Shown: piece after piece, positions 52,167 through 62,338 of the stretch
Numbering within the stretch: position 1 is the first letter of the stretch
How the letters are laid out: each line of letters begins with the position of its first letter
DNA from: a bacterium
GTDB lineage: Bacteria > Patescibacteriota > Minisyncoccia > Phycocordibacterales > UBA1006
Assembly (NCBI GenBank): GCA_030433255.1
Contig: JAUIMI010000002.1
Span: 191,177 to 255,176 of the forward strand
Length of the DNA: 64,000 nucleotides
Direction: 5' to 3'
Translations under genes and position numbers: made by a program
Notes under the pieces: model-generated
What the model was told of the DNA's origin: nothing
Database searches by the model: none
What the model saw: only the letters and a program-made list of their open reading frames with translations

Positions 52167-55100
52167 ATGTCTACAAACTTACAACAACAAAAACAGGTAT
52201 CAATTCGTTTGGCATCTCCAGAAAAAATTCGTTCATGGTCTCATGGTGAAGTAATTAAACCAGAAACTATTAACTATCGAACCGGTCGCTCAGAGCGAAA
52301 TGGTCTTTTTGATGAGCGTATTTTTGGTCCTGAAAAAGATTACGAATGTTACTGTGGTAAATATAAAGGGATTCGATATCGAGATATTGTGTGTGAAAAA
52401 TGTGGTGTTGAGGTGACACGTGCAATCGTGCGTCGGTCTCGGATGGGACACATCGAACTAGCTTCACCTGTTGCGCATATCTGGTTTCTTCGAGGTATTC
52501 CTTCTCGAATGGGATTAGTTCTTGATACACCTGTTTCAAAACTAGAAAAAGTTATTTACTTTGCAAGTTATATTATTACTGAAGTTCATGAAGAAGCGAA
52601 AGAAAATGTTTTGAAAGAGTTACAACGTGAATATAAGGTAAAATTAAAGTCTTTTGATAATGAAGAAGATAAAGAAAAGTTAAAAGAGCTTTTTGATAAA
52701 ACAAAAAAGGATGTACAGGATATTGTTCCGTATCGAATTATTACCGAAGATGAATATAATATTTTCTCACTAAAATTTGGTTCAATTTTTGAAGCAGGTA
52801 TTGGAGCAGAGGCAATTTATGACATCTTCAAAAAACTTGATTTAGCCGTACTTGAGAGTGAACTTGAAGAAGCTACACATCAGACAAAATCAGTAGCAGT
52901 TCGTACAAAAATTGAAAAACGATTATCACTTCTTCGTTCTTTGAGCCGAGAAAACATTAAACCTGAATGGATGTTTCTTGAAACGATTCCTGTTATTCCG
53001 CCAGCACTAAGACCGATGGTGGCTCTTGAAGGAGGTCGATATGCAACATCAGATGTTAATGATTTGTATCGTCGAGTTATTAACCGAAATAATCGTCTGA
53101 AAAAATTGATGACCATTGGTGCTCCTGATGTGATTTTACGTAACGAAAAACGTATCTTACAAGAAGCAGTTGATTCTCTTATCGATAATACTATTCGAAA
53201 ACATTCAGGAACTGTTGCAAAATCTTCTTCACAAAAAAGAAATCTAAAATCACTTTCAGATAATTTGAAAGGTAAACAAGGTCTTTTCCGACAAAATCTT
53301 CTTGGTAAACGTGTAGATTACTCTGGACGTTCTGTTATTGTAGTTGGTCCAAAGCTAGGGATGGATCAATGTGGTTTGCCAAAAAATATGGCGCTTGAAC
53401 TCTTTAGACCATTTGTTATTTCAAAAATTATTGAACGTGAAATGGCATTTAATGTTAGAGGAGCAGGGAAGCTACTTGAGCAACCAACTGATGAAATTTG
53501 GGGTATCTTAGAGGAGGTTATTGAAGGGAAATGGGTTCTTTTGAACCGTGCTCCTACACTTCACCGTCTATCAATTCGGGCATTTAAACCAATTCTTATT
53601 GAAGGAAAAGCTATTCAATTACATCCATTATCATGTAATGGGTTTAACGCTGACTTTGATGGTGACCAAATGGCTGTTCATGTTCCACTTTCTGAAGAAT
53701 CTCAATTTGAAGCAAAAGAGCTTATGGCTGCTGGAAAAAATCTTTTGCGACCAGCTTCAGGTGACCCAACCGTTTCTCCATCACAAGATATGGTGCTTGG
53801 GGTATATTGGATGACAAAAGCTATCGATGGAGCAAAAGGGGAAGGTAAAATTTTCTCATCTCCAAATGAAGCTATTACTGCATATGATTTTGAAAAAGTT
53901 GATTTCCGAGCAAAAATTCAAGTCCTTGGAACAGAATCAGAGCGCTATGCTGAATTCGAAGGGAAACCTTTTGAAACAACTGTTGGGCGATTACTTTTTA
54001 ACAGTATTATGCCGAAAGATTTTGGATATTTAAATCAGGATATTAAGAAAAAAGATATCTCTCGGATTATTTCAAAGCTTATCGAGAAATATGGTATTGA
54101 TAACACAGCGCCAGTGTTAGATAAAATTAAAAACTTTGGATTCAAGTATGTAACATTTTCAGGTTCAACATTTGGATATTCAGATGCTGTAGTTCCAAAA
54201 GAAAAAAATGACGTTATTGAAAACGGACGTAATGAGGCTCTCACTATTCAAAATCAATATGATGAAGGTCTTATTTCAGAAACAGAACGATATCGTAAAA
54301 CAATTGAGTTATGGGAAGGAATTAAGGTTGATGTTGAAAAAATTATTGGGGATAGGTTAGATTCATCAGAATCAATTTATGACATGGTTACTTCTGGTGC
54401 TCGTGGTTCAACTTCAAACATGCTGCAAATGGCAGGTATGAAAGGGGTTATTGTTAATGCTTCTGGTCGTGCTATTGATTTTCCAATTCTTAGTTCATAT
54501 AAAGAAGGATTAACACCTATTGAATACTTCATTACTACTCACGGTTCTCGTAAGGGTCTTACTGATACAGCTCTAAAAACAGCATCAGCTGGATACTTAA
54601 CAAGACGACTTCATGATGTAGCTCAGGATGTTGTTATTACAAGTGTTGATTGTGAAACTAAAAATCACATTATCGCTAAAGAGGAAAACTTTGATGGAAT
54701 TATTAAACCTCTTGAAGATAATCTTTTTGGTCGAGTTCTCGCTCAAAAAATTGTAGATGCTGAAGGGAAAACACTATATAAAAAAGGAGATCTTATTGAA
54801 AAAGATGATGCTCAAAAAATTGCTGCAACAGGTATTAAGGAAGTAGCAGTACGTGCACCGATTAAGTGTGAAAATCTCCATGGGGTATGTCAGCAATGTT
54901 ATGGATTTGATCTTGGAAGAAATGAAATGGTTAAGGTTGGAGAAGCGGTAGGTACTATTGCATCACAATCTATCGGTGAACCAGGAACACAGTTAACACT
55001 GCGTACCTTCCACGCTGGAGGAGTTACTGGTCTAGATATTACAACTGGTCTTCCTCGTATCGAAGAGCTTTTTGAAAAAAGATCAAATATTAAATCACCA

Positions 55101-55850
55101 GCAACTATTTCAAAAACAGCAGGTATTGTTGCAGATATTAGAACCAAAGATGGTGTAAAAATTATTGAAGTTCTTTCTGATACTGAAGTGAAAGTAGGGG
55201 CTAAAAAGACACGTTCTCTCGAATACGAATTAGATAAACGACGAACTCCTATTGTAAAGAAAAACGATAGGGTTGAAGTTGGAGATCTTATAACAGATGG
55301 TTCAGCAAATATAGATGAACTCTTTGATATTGCAGGTGCTGAGCGTACACAAGATTACATTGTTTCTGAGGTTGCCAAGGTATACGAGTTAAACTCTGCT
55401 CCGGTTGCAAAAAAACATATTGAAATTATTACCCGTCGAATGTTCTCACGTCGTCGTATTACTCACCCTGGAGATACAAAATTCTCAACAGGAGATATTC
55501 TTGAAAACATAGAGGTTGTTCAAGAAAATGAAAAAGTTGAAGCTGCAGGTAAATTACCGGCAAAATATACAATTGTAGTAAATGGTATTTCAAATGTTGC
55601 TCTTTCTACTAAATCTTGGTTATCTTCTTCTTCTTTCCAGCACACAACACGTATTTTAGTGTCAGCTGCGGCTGCAGGAGAAGTTGATGATCTTCGTGGT
55701 CTTAAAGAAAATGTTATTGTTGGAAACCTTATTCCAGCAGGTACAGGTTTTGATCATAACTTTATTCCTTTTACAGATATGCCATCTATTCAAAATGAAG
55801 AAACACTGGTTGCTGTAGAAGGAGAACTTGAAGATACAATTAATGAATAA
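52167..55850 (+). CDS. rpoC: RNA polymerase subunit beta'
   Basis: The 1227-residue beta' subunit has the N-terminal zinc site (CYCGKYKGIRYRD ... CEKCG), the catalytic magnesium motif NADFDGDQMAVH at about residue 494, the bridge helix region, and the second zinc site (CENLHGVCQQC). It starts 5 bp after rpoB. No split is present, unlike in cyanobacteria. Ends 5 bp before dnaG. Confidence 0.98.
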   Translation: MSTNLQQQKQVSIRLASPEKIRSWSHGEVIKPETINYRTGRSERNGLFDERIFGPEKDYECYCGKYKGIRYRDIVCEKCGVEVTRAIVRRSRMGHIELASPVAHIWFLRGIPSRMGLVLDTPVSKLEKVIYFASYIITEVHEEAKENVLKELQREYKVKLKSFDNEEDKEKLKELFDKTKKDVQDIVPYRIITEDEYNIFSLKFGSIFEAGIGAEAIYDIFKKLDLAVLESELEEATHQTKSVAVRTKIEKRLSLLRSLSRENIKPEWMFLETIPVIPPALRPMVALEGGRYATSDVNDLYRRVINRNNRLKKLMTIGAPDVILRNEKRILQEAVDSLIDNTIRKHSGTVAKSSSQKRNLKSLSDNLKGKQGLFRQNLLGKRVDYSGRSVIVVGPKLGMDQCGLPKNMALELFRPFVISKIIEREMAFNVRGAGKLLEQPTDEIWGILEEVIEGKWVLLNRAPTLHRLSIRAFKPILIEGKAIQLHPLSCNGFNADFDGDQMAVHVPLSEESQFEAKELMAAGKNLLRPASGDPTVSPSQDMVLGVYWMTKAIDGAKGEGKIFSSPNEAITAYDFEKVDFRAKIQVLGTESERYAEFEGKPFETTVGRLLFNSIMPKDFGYLNQDIKKKDISRIISKLIEKYGIDNTAPVLDKIKNFGFKYVTFSGSTFGYSDAVVPKEKNDVIENGRNEALTIQNQYDEGLISETERYRKTIELWEGIKVDVEKIIGDRLDSSESIYDMVTSGARGSTSNMLQMAGMKGVIVNASGRAIDFPILSSYKEGLTPIEYFITTHGSRKGLTDTALKTASAGYLTRRLHDVAQDVVITSVDCETKNHIIAKEENFDGIIKPLEDNLFGRVLAQKIVDAEGKTLYKKGDLIEKDDAQKIAATGIKEVAVRAPIKCENLHGVCQQCYGFDLGRNEMVKVGEAVGTIASQSIGEPGTQLTLRTFHAGGVTGLDITTGLPRIEELFEKRSNIKSPATISKTAGIVADIRTKDGVKIIEVLSDTEVKVGAKKTRSLEYELDKRRTPIVKKNDRVEVGDLITDGSANIDELFDIAGAERTQDYIVSEVAKVYELNSAPVAKKHIEIITRRMFSRRRITHPGDTKFSTGDILENIEVVQENEKVEAAGKLPAKYTIVVNGISNVALSTKSWLSSSSFQHTTRILVSAAAAGEVDDLRGLKENVIVGNLIPAGTGFDHNFIPFTDMPSIQNEETLVAVEGELEDTINE

Positions 55851-55855
55851 CTAAT

Positions 55856-57583
55856 ATGAATAACACCGACATCATTAAAGATAAACTAAATATTCTAGAT
55901 GTGGTGAGTTCATATGTAAAGCTCGAAAGAGCAGGAAAAACCTATAAAGGAAGATCACCATTTACTAATGAAAAGACACCATCATTCTTTGTTTCTCCAG
56001 AGAAAGGTTTTTTCTATTGTTTTTCAAGTGGTAAGGGTGGAGATATTTTTACCTTTATTCAAGAAATAGAACGAGTTGATTTCAAAGAATCTTTGAAGAT
56101 ACTTGCTGATAAAGCAGGAATTAGTTTGGATACACATACATTGGAAGACAATTCACAAAAAGATATCCAGTATAAAATCCTTGATGATATCACAAAAAGA
56201 TATGAGATTCATTTACGTAAAAATTCTGCTGTTGTTGATTATCTTTTAAAAAGAGGATTAACAAAAGAAACATTGATTACATTTCGAATCGGTTTTGCTC
56301 GTGACGATTGGTCTGATGCACTTGATTATTTAAAATCTCGAAAGTATACACAATCTGATATTGAATCGGTTGGTTTGATTATTCATAAAGAAGGAACATC
56401 TCGTTATTATGATAGGTTTCGTTCGCGTGTTATGTTTCCTTTATTTGATGGGCGAGGGAGAATTGTTGGTTTTTCTGGAAGAATTTTTTCAGATAACCTT
56501 GAGAGTAAAGGTGCTAAATATATAAATAGCCCTGAAGGACCACTCTTTGATAAATCTAAGGTTTTGTATGGATACCATACTGCAAAATCAGAAATGAGTA
56601 AGGCTGATGCATGTATTCTTGTAGAAGGACAATTTGATGTGCTCATGGCTCAGCAATCAGGATACGTTAATACCGTTGCTGTTTCGGGTACCGGTCTTAC
56701 TGATGCTCATGTTAGTATGATTAAGCGTTTTACTGATACACTTATTCTTGCGTTTGATTCTGATAACGCAGGTATAAAAGCTACAAGACGTAGTGCACTC
56801 GTTGGATATAAACATGGTATGAACATTCGTATCGTATCACTTCCCGACGGAATGGATCCTGCGGATGTGATTCATCATAGTAAAGAACAATGGGACGTGG
56901 CTGTTCGTGATGCTCAAGATTACATAGAGTATCGACTAGGTTTCCTTACTACTAAAAATCTTTCTTTTGAAGAAAAAAAGAAAATTATTAATGAAGATAT
57001 TTTCACTTTTGTATACCTTATGAAGAGTTCAATAACTCAAGATAAGATGTTACAAAAAATAGCACTCTTTTTAGGGGTAAGTGTAGAATCGGTAAGAGAT
57101 GAATTCAAATCTTTTTCTCCTCATGAAGAAATACCATCCCAGGTAATAAAAGAGCATACCTTAAAGAAAAAAACAGAAGAAGTATCCATTCAAAAAGAAA
57201 TATTACTATTTTACAATTACGTTATAGACAAAAATATTCCTCTTGAGTCTGATTTATTGGATACCATAAAGAGCTTATATCAAGATGTCTATTCTTCAGA
57301 ACTTTCAGAAGATGCACAATCAATTGATGATACTGAAAAAAATATGCAACTCTTTGTTTTTGAAAATAAATACAAAGATACCGCAGAACATTTTTTCTTG
57401 AATGCAATACATACCATGATTGCTGAAGAAAAAATAAGAATACTTAGTCAACAAGCAAATACATTATTAGAAAAAATTAGGCAGGCAGAAGGAAAAGGTG
57501 ATGCTCATACGGTAATACAATTACAAAAAGAACATCAACAATTACTTACTGAAAAAAATAACCTTACTCATACCATTCAATAA
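55856..57583 (+). CDS. dnaG: DNA primase DnaG with degenerate zinc site
   Basis: This 575-residue protein makes RNA primers for replication. In the N-terminal zinc-ribbon domain the usual CPFH...CFGC is [15 protein letters not shown]...FYCFSSG, so three of four ligands (two Cys and the His) are lost while the fold motif remains. The TOPRIM core has [12 protein letters not shown] and [12 protein letters not shown] with the acidic metal residues. A helical C-terminal domain for helicase contact follows. It lies between rpoC and rpoD in one operon, coupling replication and transcription genes. Confidence 0.95.
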   Translation: MNNTDIIKDKLNILDVVSSYVKLERAGKTYKGRSPFTNEKTPSFFVSPEKGFFYCFSSGKGGDIFTFIQEIERVDFKESLKILADKAGISLDTHTLEDNSQKDIQYKILDDITKRYEIHLRKNSAVVDYLLKRGLTKETLITFRIGFARDDWSDALDYLKSRKYTQSDIESVGLIIHKEGTSRYYDRFRSRVMFPLFDGRGRIVGFSGRIFSDNLESKGAKYINSPEGPLFDKSKVLYGYHTAKSEMSKADACILVEGQFDVLMAQQSGYVNTVAVSGTGLTDAHVSMIKRFTDTLILAFDSDNAGIKATRRSALVGYKHGMNIRIVSLPDGMDPADVIHHSKEQWDVAVRDAQDYIEYRLGFLTTKNLSFEEKKKIINEDIFTFVYLMKSSITQDKMLQKIALFLGVSVESVRDEFKSFSPHEEIPSQVIKEHTLKKKTEEVSIQKEILLFYNYVIDKNIPLESDLLDTIKSLYQDVYSSELSEDAQSIDDTEKNMQLFVFENKYKDTAEHFFLNAIHTMIAEEKIRILSQQANTLLEKIRQAEGKGDAHTVIQLQKEHQQLLTEKNNLTHTIQ

Positions 57584-57585
57584 CT

Positions 57586-58755
57586 ATGGCAAAAGCAAAA
57601 AAAACAACTAAAAAAACAAAAGCTGATCCAGTAAAAACTCATATTGCACAACAACGGGAAATAGAAATCCGTGATAAGAAAGCAAAAGAGTTGATAGCAA
57701 AAGGAAAAAAAAGGCGCTTTTTGACCTATGCAGAAATCCTCAAGGTATTTCCTGATATTGAAGATGATGTTTTGTTTCTTGATGAACTCTATACACAACT
57801 CGGCGATGCTGAAATTGAAGTTGTTGAAGGAGGAAATCAAGCCGGTGGTGGAGGTTTGTTAGATATCAACATGACCGATGATGATTTGTTAGCAAAAGAT
57901 TTTGCGACAAAACGTCAACCAGAAACAAAAGATTCTATTCAAATGTATCTACGTGAGATTGGTAAGTATCCATTGATTAAGGCTGCTGAAGAAGTCTCAT
58001 TAGCAAAACGAATTGAATCAGGAGACGAAGAAGCAAAAAACTTACTTGCAAAAGCAAACCTACGTTTAGTCGTGTCATTAGCTAAAAAATATGTAGGACG
58101 AAGCCCTGATTTAACCTTGCTTGATCTTATCCAAGAAGGGAACATTGGACTTTTCAAGGCGGTTGAAAAATTCGATTGGACAAAGGGATATAAATTCTCG
58201 ACCTATGCAACATGGTGGATTCGTCAATCAATCACTCGTGCCTTGGCTGACCAATCACGAACGATTCGTATTCCAGTACATATGGTTGAGACGATTTCAA
58301 AATACAAACAAGTATTCAAGCGAATGAGTCAAGATTTAGGTCGCGAACCGCTTCCAGAAGAAATTGCCTTGGAAATGGAGCTCGATGTTGAAAAAATTCA
58401 TATGATTGGGAAAATCAATCAAACAACGATGTCTCTAGAAGAGCCAATTGGTTCAGATGGGGAAGAAAAATCAACACGTGGTGAGTTCATTGCAGATGAA
58501 ACGATTGAATCTCCAGATAGTGAGTCTTCAAAGACTATTTTAAAGGACCAGCTACAAGAAATTCTTGATGAACTTACAGAGAAAGAGCGAACTATTATTG
58601 AGCTTCGGTATGGATTAAAAGATGGAATTTCACATACCTTGGAAGAAGTAGGACGTAAATTTGATGTAACCCGTGAACGTATTCGTCAAATTGAAGCAAA
58701 GGTTCATGAAAAAATCCGAGTAAATGAAAAAATTAAAAAGCTTCAAGATTACTAA
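57586..58755 (+). CDS. rpoD: Primary sigma factor (sigma-70/RpoD)
   Basis: This 389-residue sigma factor has a basic N-terminus and a short region 1.1-like part ([17 protein letters not shown]), region 2 with [29 protein letters not shown], region 3 and region 4 with [22 protein letters not shown]. The non-conserved insert of E. coli RpoD is absent. It presumably recognises the extended -10 boxes of this window. It begins 2 bp after dnaG and ends at the operon terminator. Confidence 0.96.
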   Translation: MAKAKKTTKKTKADPVKTHIAQQREIEIRDKKAKELIAKGKKRRFLTYAEILKVFPDIEDDVLFLDELYTQLGDAEIEVVEGGNQAGGGGLLDINMTDDDLLAKDFATKRQPETKDSIQMYLREIGKYPLIKAAEEVSLAKRIESGDEEAKNLLAKANLRLVVSLAKKYVGRSPDLTLLDLIQEGNIGLFKAVEKFDWTKGYKFSTYATWWIRQSITRALADQSRTIRIPVHMVETISKYKQVFKRMSQDLGREPLPEEIALEMELDVEKIHMIGKINQTTMSLEEPIGSDGEEKSTRGEFIADETIESPDSESSKTILKDQLQEILDELTEKERTIIELRYGLKDGISHTLEEVGRKFDVTRERIRQIEAKVHEKIRVNEKIKKLQDY

Positions 58756-58781
58756 AAAAATACCTGAAAGGGTATTTTTTG
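58755..58781 (+). terminator. Terminator of the rpoB-rpoC-dnaG-rpoD operon
   Basis: AAAAAATACC and GGTATTTTTT form a 10-bp stem around TGAAAG. The next gene's TATAAT starts a few bases later. Confidence 0.87.
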
Positions 58782-58796
58782 GTATAATGTACGTAT

Positions 58797-59243
58797 ATGT
58801 ATTGGAATGAATTAAAGAAAAAAACCTGGATTGATTGGATTAAAATTCTCGTAGCAGTTGATATTGCAAGTTCAGGTATTGGGCTTATTTTAAATGTTGA
58901 TATGCATGTTTTTGCATACATACTACGTATTATTGGGCTTGGATTTTTGAGTCGTATTTTCTTTGGGATACTGTATGTATTTGTTGCGGTTCTTATATTT
59001 AAAAGAATTTTCCCACAGAAATTAGCTGAAGATGAAAATATTGAAGCAAAAAAAATGGATGAAGAAATTGTTGATACTACCGATCAAGTTAAGGCAGGCG
59101 TAAAAAAACTTGCTAAAAAGGCAGCCGAATTAACAGATAAGGCTCATGATAAACTCGATACACTTTTAGATAAAGGTGAGGATTTAATTAAGAAGGGGCA
59201 CAAGGATGCTAAAGATGAAATTGATAAACTAATGAAGGACTAA
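58797..59243 (+). CDS. Membrane protein with amphipathic C-terminal helix, 148 residues
   Basis: Two or three hydrophobic helices (LVAVDIASSGIGLILNVDMH region, FLSRIFFGILYVFVAVLIF) precede a Lys/Asp-rich helical repeat (KKLAKKAAELTDKAHDKLDTLLDK) resembling apolipoprotein-like membrane-binding helices. No specific family is recognised. TATAAT ends 8 nt before the ATG. It is followed by a glycosyltransferase gene. Confidence 0.75.
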   Translation: MYWNELKKKTWIDWIKILVAVDIASSGIGLILNVDMHVFAYILRIIGLGFLSRIFFGILYVFVAVLIFKRIFPQKLAEDENIEAKKMDEEIVDTTDQVKAGVKKLAKKAAELTDKAHDKLDTLLDKGEDLIKKGHKDAKDEIDKLMKD

Positions 59244-59298
59244 ACTTCATTTTTTTTATTTGAAAAAAACTCATACTCAGGTAGGATGTTGGGTATCT

Positions 59299-60525
59299 AT
59301 GGAATATGTTTTATACGTATTTTTGTTCATTACTTTGTATTTTCAAATTTTTCTTCTTGTTAGTTTTTTTGAAAAAAATGAATCTCAGCTAGAACAAAAA
59401 AAAGAACAAACAATTACATACTTATCTGCGACCGTTATTGTGCCATGTTTTAATGAAGAGGCGACTGTTGGTAGAACGATTGAATCATTATTACAACTTG
59501 AATACCCTGATGATAAATTAACTATTATGGTTATTGATGATGGTTCAACTGATAACACATGGAATGTTCTTCAGCAATATGTGCAGGAGCCAAGAATTAC
59601 ATTATTTCAAAAAGAAAATGAAGGTTCAAAATTTGCGGCATTGAATTTTGCTCTTAAAAAAATTAACACGGAATTGGTTGGTGTACTTGATGCAGATTCA
59701 TGGGTATCTATTGATGCCTTAAAAAACTATATGGAATTTTTTGCTGATCCAGAGGTTATGGCAACAATTCCTTCAATGGTAATTGCAGAGCCAGATTCAT
59801 TTTTACGACGGGCACAAAAAGCAGAATATGATATTGGCCTTTTTGCACGGAAATCTTTTGCTCAAATTAATGCTATTTATATTACTCCAGGACCCTTTTC
59901 TTTTTTCAGGAAAGAGGTATTTGATACACTTGGCCCCTATAAAGAAGCTCACCATACTGAAGATGCAGAAATTGCACTCCGTATGCAGAAAAATCATTAT
60001 AAAATAGCATACAGTGAAAAATCAGTGGTATACACTGTTGGTCCTAAAAAATTACGACCACTCATTAAACAACGAGTTCGTTGGATTTATGGATTTTTAC
60101 GAAACATGTTTGATTATAAAGACATGCTCTTTAAAAAAGAGTATAAATCGCTGGGTATGATTATTTTACCCCTTGGAATTTTCCGAGTATTTATTACTGT
60201 TATTCTTTTTCCCTTATCTATGTGGCTCCTTGTGTTGCCACTATGGAGATGGTTTGAAAAATTATCAGTGGTTGGTCTATCAACAAGGTGGTCATGGGGA
60301 ATCGATTGGTTTTTCGTGAATGTAACGCAGCTTCAAATATTCACAATTATTGGAATCATTCTTTCTGTTATGACCCTATGGCTTGGAAGAGAGCTTGTGG
60401 GTGATAAAAGAAAATTTACTATTGATGTGGTGTATATGTTTTTTATGTATACGTTTATCGCTCCACTATGGTTAATTAAATCAAGCTATAATGCTATTCT
60501 TTCTAAAAAAGAATCATGGCGTTAG
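59299..60525 (+). CDS. Processive family 2 glycosyltransferase, membrane bound
   Basis: I use ATG 59299 since the protein then starts with a membrane helix (MEYVLYVFLFITLYFQIFLL). The GT2 domain has VPCFNEEATVGRTIESLL, VIDDGSTDNTW, LDADSW, HTEDAEIAL and QRVRW (the QxxRW motif of processive enzymes), followed by three or four C-terminal membrane helices. Relatives make beta-linked polysaccharides such as poly-N-acetylglucosamine, but the product here is not known. It probably makes surface polysaccharide. Confidence 0.9.
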   Translation: MEYVLYVFLFITLYFQIFLLVSFFEKNESQLEQKKEQTITYLSATVIVPCFNEEATVGRTIESLLQLEYPDDKLTIMVIDDGSTDNTWNVLQQYVQEPRITLFQKENEGSKFAALNFALKKINTELVGVLDADSWVSIDALKNYMEFFADPEVMATIPSMVIAEPDSFLRRAQKAEYDIGLFARKSFAQINAIYITPGPFSFFRKEVFDTLGPYKEAHHTEDAEIALRMQKNHYKIAYSEKSVVYTVGPKKLRPLIKQRVRWIYGFLRNMFDYKDMLFKKEYKSLGMIILPLGIFRVFITVILFPLSMWLLVLPLWRWFEKLSVVGLSTRWSWGIDWFFVNVTQLQIFTIIGIILSVMTLWLGRELVGDKRKFTIDVVYMFFMYTFIAPLWLIKSSYNAILSKKESWR

Positions 60526-60526
60526 T

Positions 60527-60557
60527 AAAAACAATCCCTTAAAGGATTGTTTTTTTA
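60527..60557 (+). terminator. Intrinsic terminator after the glycosyltransferase gene
   Basis: AAAAACAATCC and GGATTGTTTTTTT form an 11-bp stem around CTTAAA. Confidence 0.88.
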
Positions 60558-60572
60558 TGTAAGCTAGATAGA

Positions 60573-61415
60573 ATGAATCTCATGAATAATGATAGAAAAA
60601 AATATATAATCGTTTTTTTGATTACCTTGGGGATTTTTATTGTTGTGTTTGGTTTAGTATCTGTATTAAATCAGCAGAAAATACGACATATTGATGAACT
60701 ACAAAGAGACATTACGGCTGATCTAATTGCCACTGAAACTCAATTTGATTTACTAAAAACCGCACCTTGTGGATCTTTAGAAAATTCACTTCTTTCTGAA
60801 GAACTGCATGAGTTTGGACAAAAGCTTTCTTTTGCTCAGGAGAATCAGGGGTCTAATAATGATGATGTTTTGCAGCTTAAGAAATATTATTCATTATTAC
60901 AGGTAAAAGATTACCTTCTTATGCAAGAATTTTCTAATAAGTGTAACTTAGACATTGATTCATTACTCTACTTCTATAGTACAGAGTGTGATGATTGTAG
61001 AAAGCAAGGGTATGTATTAACTGAATTCAAAGAGCAGTATCCAGATGTACGAATTTATTCTTTTGATACTGATTTAGATTTTCCTGTAATTAATACTTTT
61101 GCTTCATTGTATGAATTTGATACGTATCCAACACTTATTATTAATGATGATGTGTACCAAGAGTATATTAACCTAGAACAAATACAGGAATTGTTTCCTG
61201 AGCTTGTTCAGCGAAAGGTGACAGAGGAAAACATTGAAAAAGGTATTAACTATATTACTTCTCTTAACGAGTATTCAGAAATAGAACAAGAAAATATTAT
61301 TTTTCACGAAGTAATTAATGACGTTTATTATTATAACGTAGTTACCGATGATGGATTACTATTAGATGATATAGTGCTTAGCTTAAATGATGATTCATTT
61401 GAAATAAAAAAATAA
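60573..61415 (+). CDS. Membrane-anchored thioredoxin-fold protein
   Basis: This 280-residue protein has an N-terminal membrane helix (YIIVFLITLGIFIVVFGLVSVL), a helical region with two Cys (CGSLENS, SNKCNLDID), then a thioredoxin-like domain from about residue 128 with LYFYSTECDDCRKQG (CxxC) and FDTYPTLIINDDVY including the cis-Pro. It probably acts outside the membrane on disulfides of secreted proteins. No closer family is recognised. Confidence 0.78.
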   Translation: MNLMNNDRKKYIIVFLITLGIFIVVFGLVSVLNQQKIRHIDELQRDITADLIATETQFDLLKTAPCGSLENSLLSEELHEFGQKLSFAQENQGSNNDDVLQLKKYYSLLQVKDYLLMQEFSNKCNLDIDSLLYFYSTECDDCRKQGYVLTEFKEQYPDVRIYSFDTDLDFPVINTFASLYEFDTYPTLIINDDVYQEYINLEQIQELFPELVQRKVTEENIEKGINYITSLNEYSEIEQENIIFHEVINDVYYYNVVTDDGLLLDDIVLSLNDDSFEIKK

Positions 61416-61437
61416 AAACCGTTATATAACGGTTTTT
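61414..61437 (+). terminator. Intrinsic terminator
   Basis: AAAAACC-GTTA and TAAC-GGTTTTT pair around a minimal loop, a nearly perfect palindrome directly at the stop and before the tRNA-Thr gene. Confidence 0.8.
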
Positions 61438-61441
61438 ATTT

Positions 61442-61517
61442 TGGAGCCATCTGTCGGGCTCGAACCGACGACCTATGGTTTACAAAACCATTGCTCTACC
61501 AACTGAGCTAAGATGGC
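61442..61517 (-). tRNA. tRNA-Thr (TGT)
   Basis: On the minus strand the acceptor stem is GCCATCT/AGATGGC with an encoded CCA (61442-61444). D arm TAGCTCAGTTGGTAGAGC, anticodon loop TTTGTAA (anticodon TGT), and T arm GTTCGAGCC are typical. Confidence 0.96.
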
Positions 61518-61529
61518 GTAATAAACAAA

Positions 61530-61865
61530 TTATTTTTCTTTCATTTTGTTTATAAATTCAGAAGAATATTGTTTATCTTGCTGTGGATGTAGTGTTTTTC
61601 TTACAAAAGACTTAATTTTACTTCCACATAAATATACGTAATTAACTATTTTCATTACTTTTTTCTTTATAAAAATAAAGAAGTCATGAGTCGTTTTTAC
61701 AATATATTTTTTTGTATTTTCGAGTTTCTCCTCGAAAAGAACACTATCGATATTACACCAGTTTTTTACTATCTGCAACAAGGTTTTTTTTGTTTTATAT
61801 TGTTCAATAAAAAGTAAAACAAGGATCCCTACAGATGCAATAATAAGAATATATATAAATATCAT
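61530..61865 (-). CDS. Membrane protein of unknown function, 111 residues
   Basis: An N-terminal membrane helix (MIFIYILIIASVGILVLLFI) is followed by a basic tail with possible further weak hydrophobic stretch (FFIFIKKKVMKIVNYVYLCG). It lies 9 bp after tsf on the same strand, so may be co-transcribed. No family is recognised. Confidence 0.6.
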   Translation of the reverse strand: MIFIYILIIASVGILVLLFIEQYKTKKTLLQIVKNWCNIDSVLFEEKLENTKKYIVKTTHDFFIFIKKKVMKIVNYVYLCGSKIKSFVRKTLHPQQDKQYSSEFINKMKEK

Positions 61866-61874
61866 TAGTCTCTA

Positions 61875-62330
61875 TTATGAAATAGATAATCGTTTGAATT
61901 CAGCAACTTCAATACGTTCACCGATTTTCAATGTTGCTTCTTCGATGAGTTTTGCAATAGTAATGTCTGGGTTTTTAACAAAAGGTTGTTCTAGCAACTC
62001 TTCGATTGTTTCAGTACCCATAGCTGCAATATGCATAGCAATATCTGTTCCCAGAGTCATGAAATCTTCATTACGAGCAACATAATCAGTCTCACATGCT
62101 AATTGAATTAATACTCCAACAGTTTTATTTGAATGAATGTATGATTCAATAATTCCTGCTGCAAGATCTCGATCTGCTTTTTTTGCTGCAGCTTTTGCTG
62201 AAATATCTCGCAAAAGTTCTCGTGCCTTATCCATATCTCCTCCCGCTTCGGTTAATGCTTGTTTACACTTTCCAATAGAAACCCCTGTTTCTTCTCGTAG
62301 TGTTTTAATTTGTTCGATTGAAATTTCCAT
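61875..62330 (-). CDS. tsf: Elongation factor Ts, short form
   Basis: This 151-residue factor exchanges GDP on EF-Tu. The N-terminal UBA-type domain (IKTLREETGVSIGKCKQALTEAGGD) and the core TDYVARNEDF motif are present. The protein has one core repeat, far shorter than the roughly 280 residues of E. coli EF-Ts, like short forms in Thermus and CPR. It follows rpsB by 8 bp, the standard rpsB-tsf order. Confidence 0.96.
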   Translation of the reverse strand: MEISIEQIKTLREETGVSIGKCKQALTEAGGDMDKARELLRDISAKAAAKKADRDLAAGIIESYIHSNKTVGVLIQLACETDYVARNEDFMTLGTDIAMHIAAMGTETIEELLEQPFVKNPDITIAKLIEEATLKIGERIEVAEFKRLSIS

Positions 62331-62338
62331 ATAACTAA

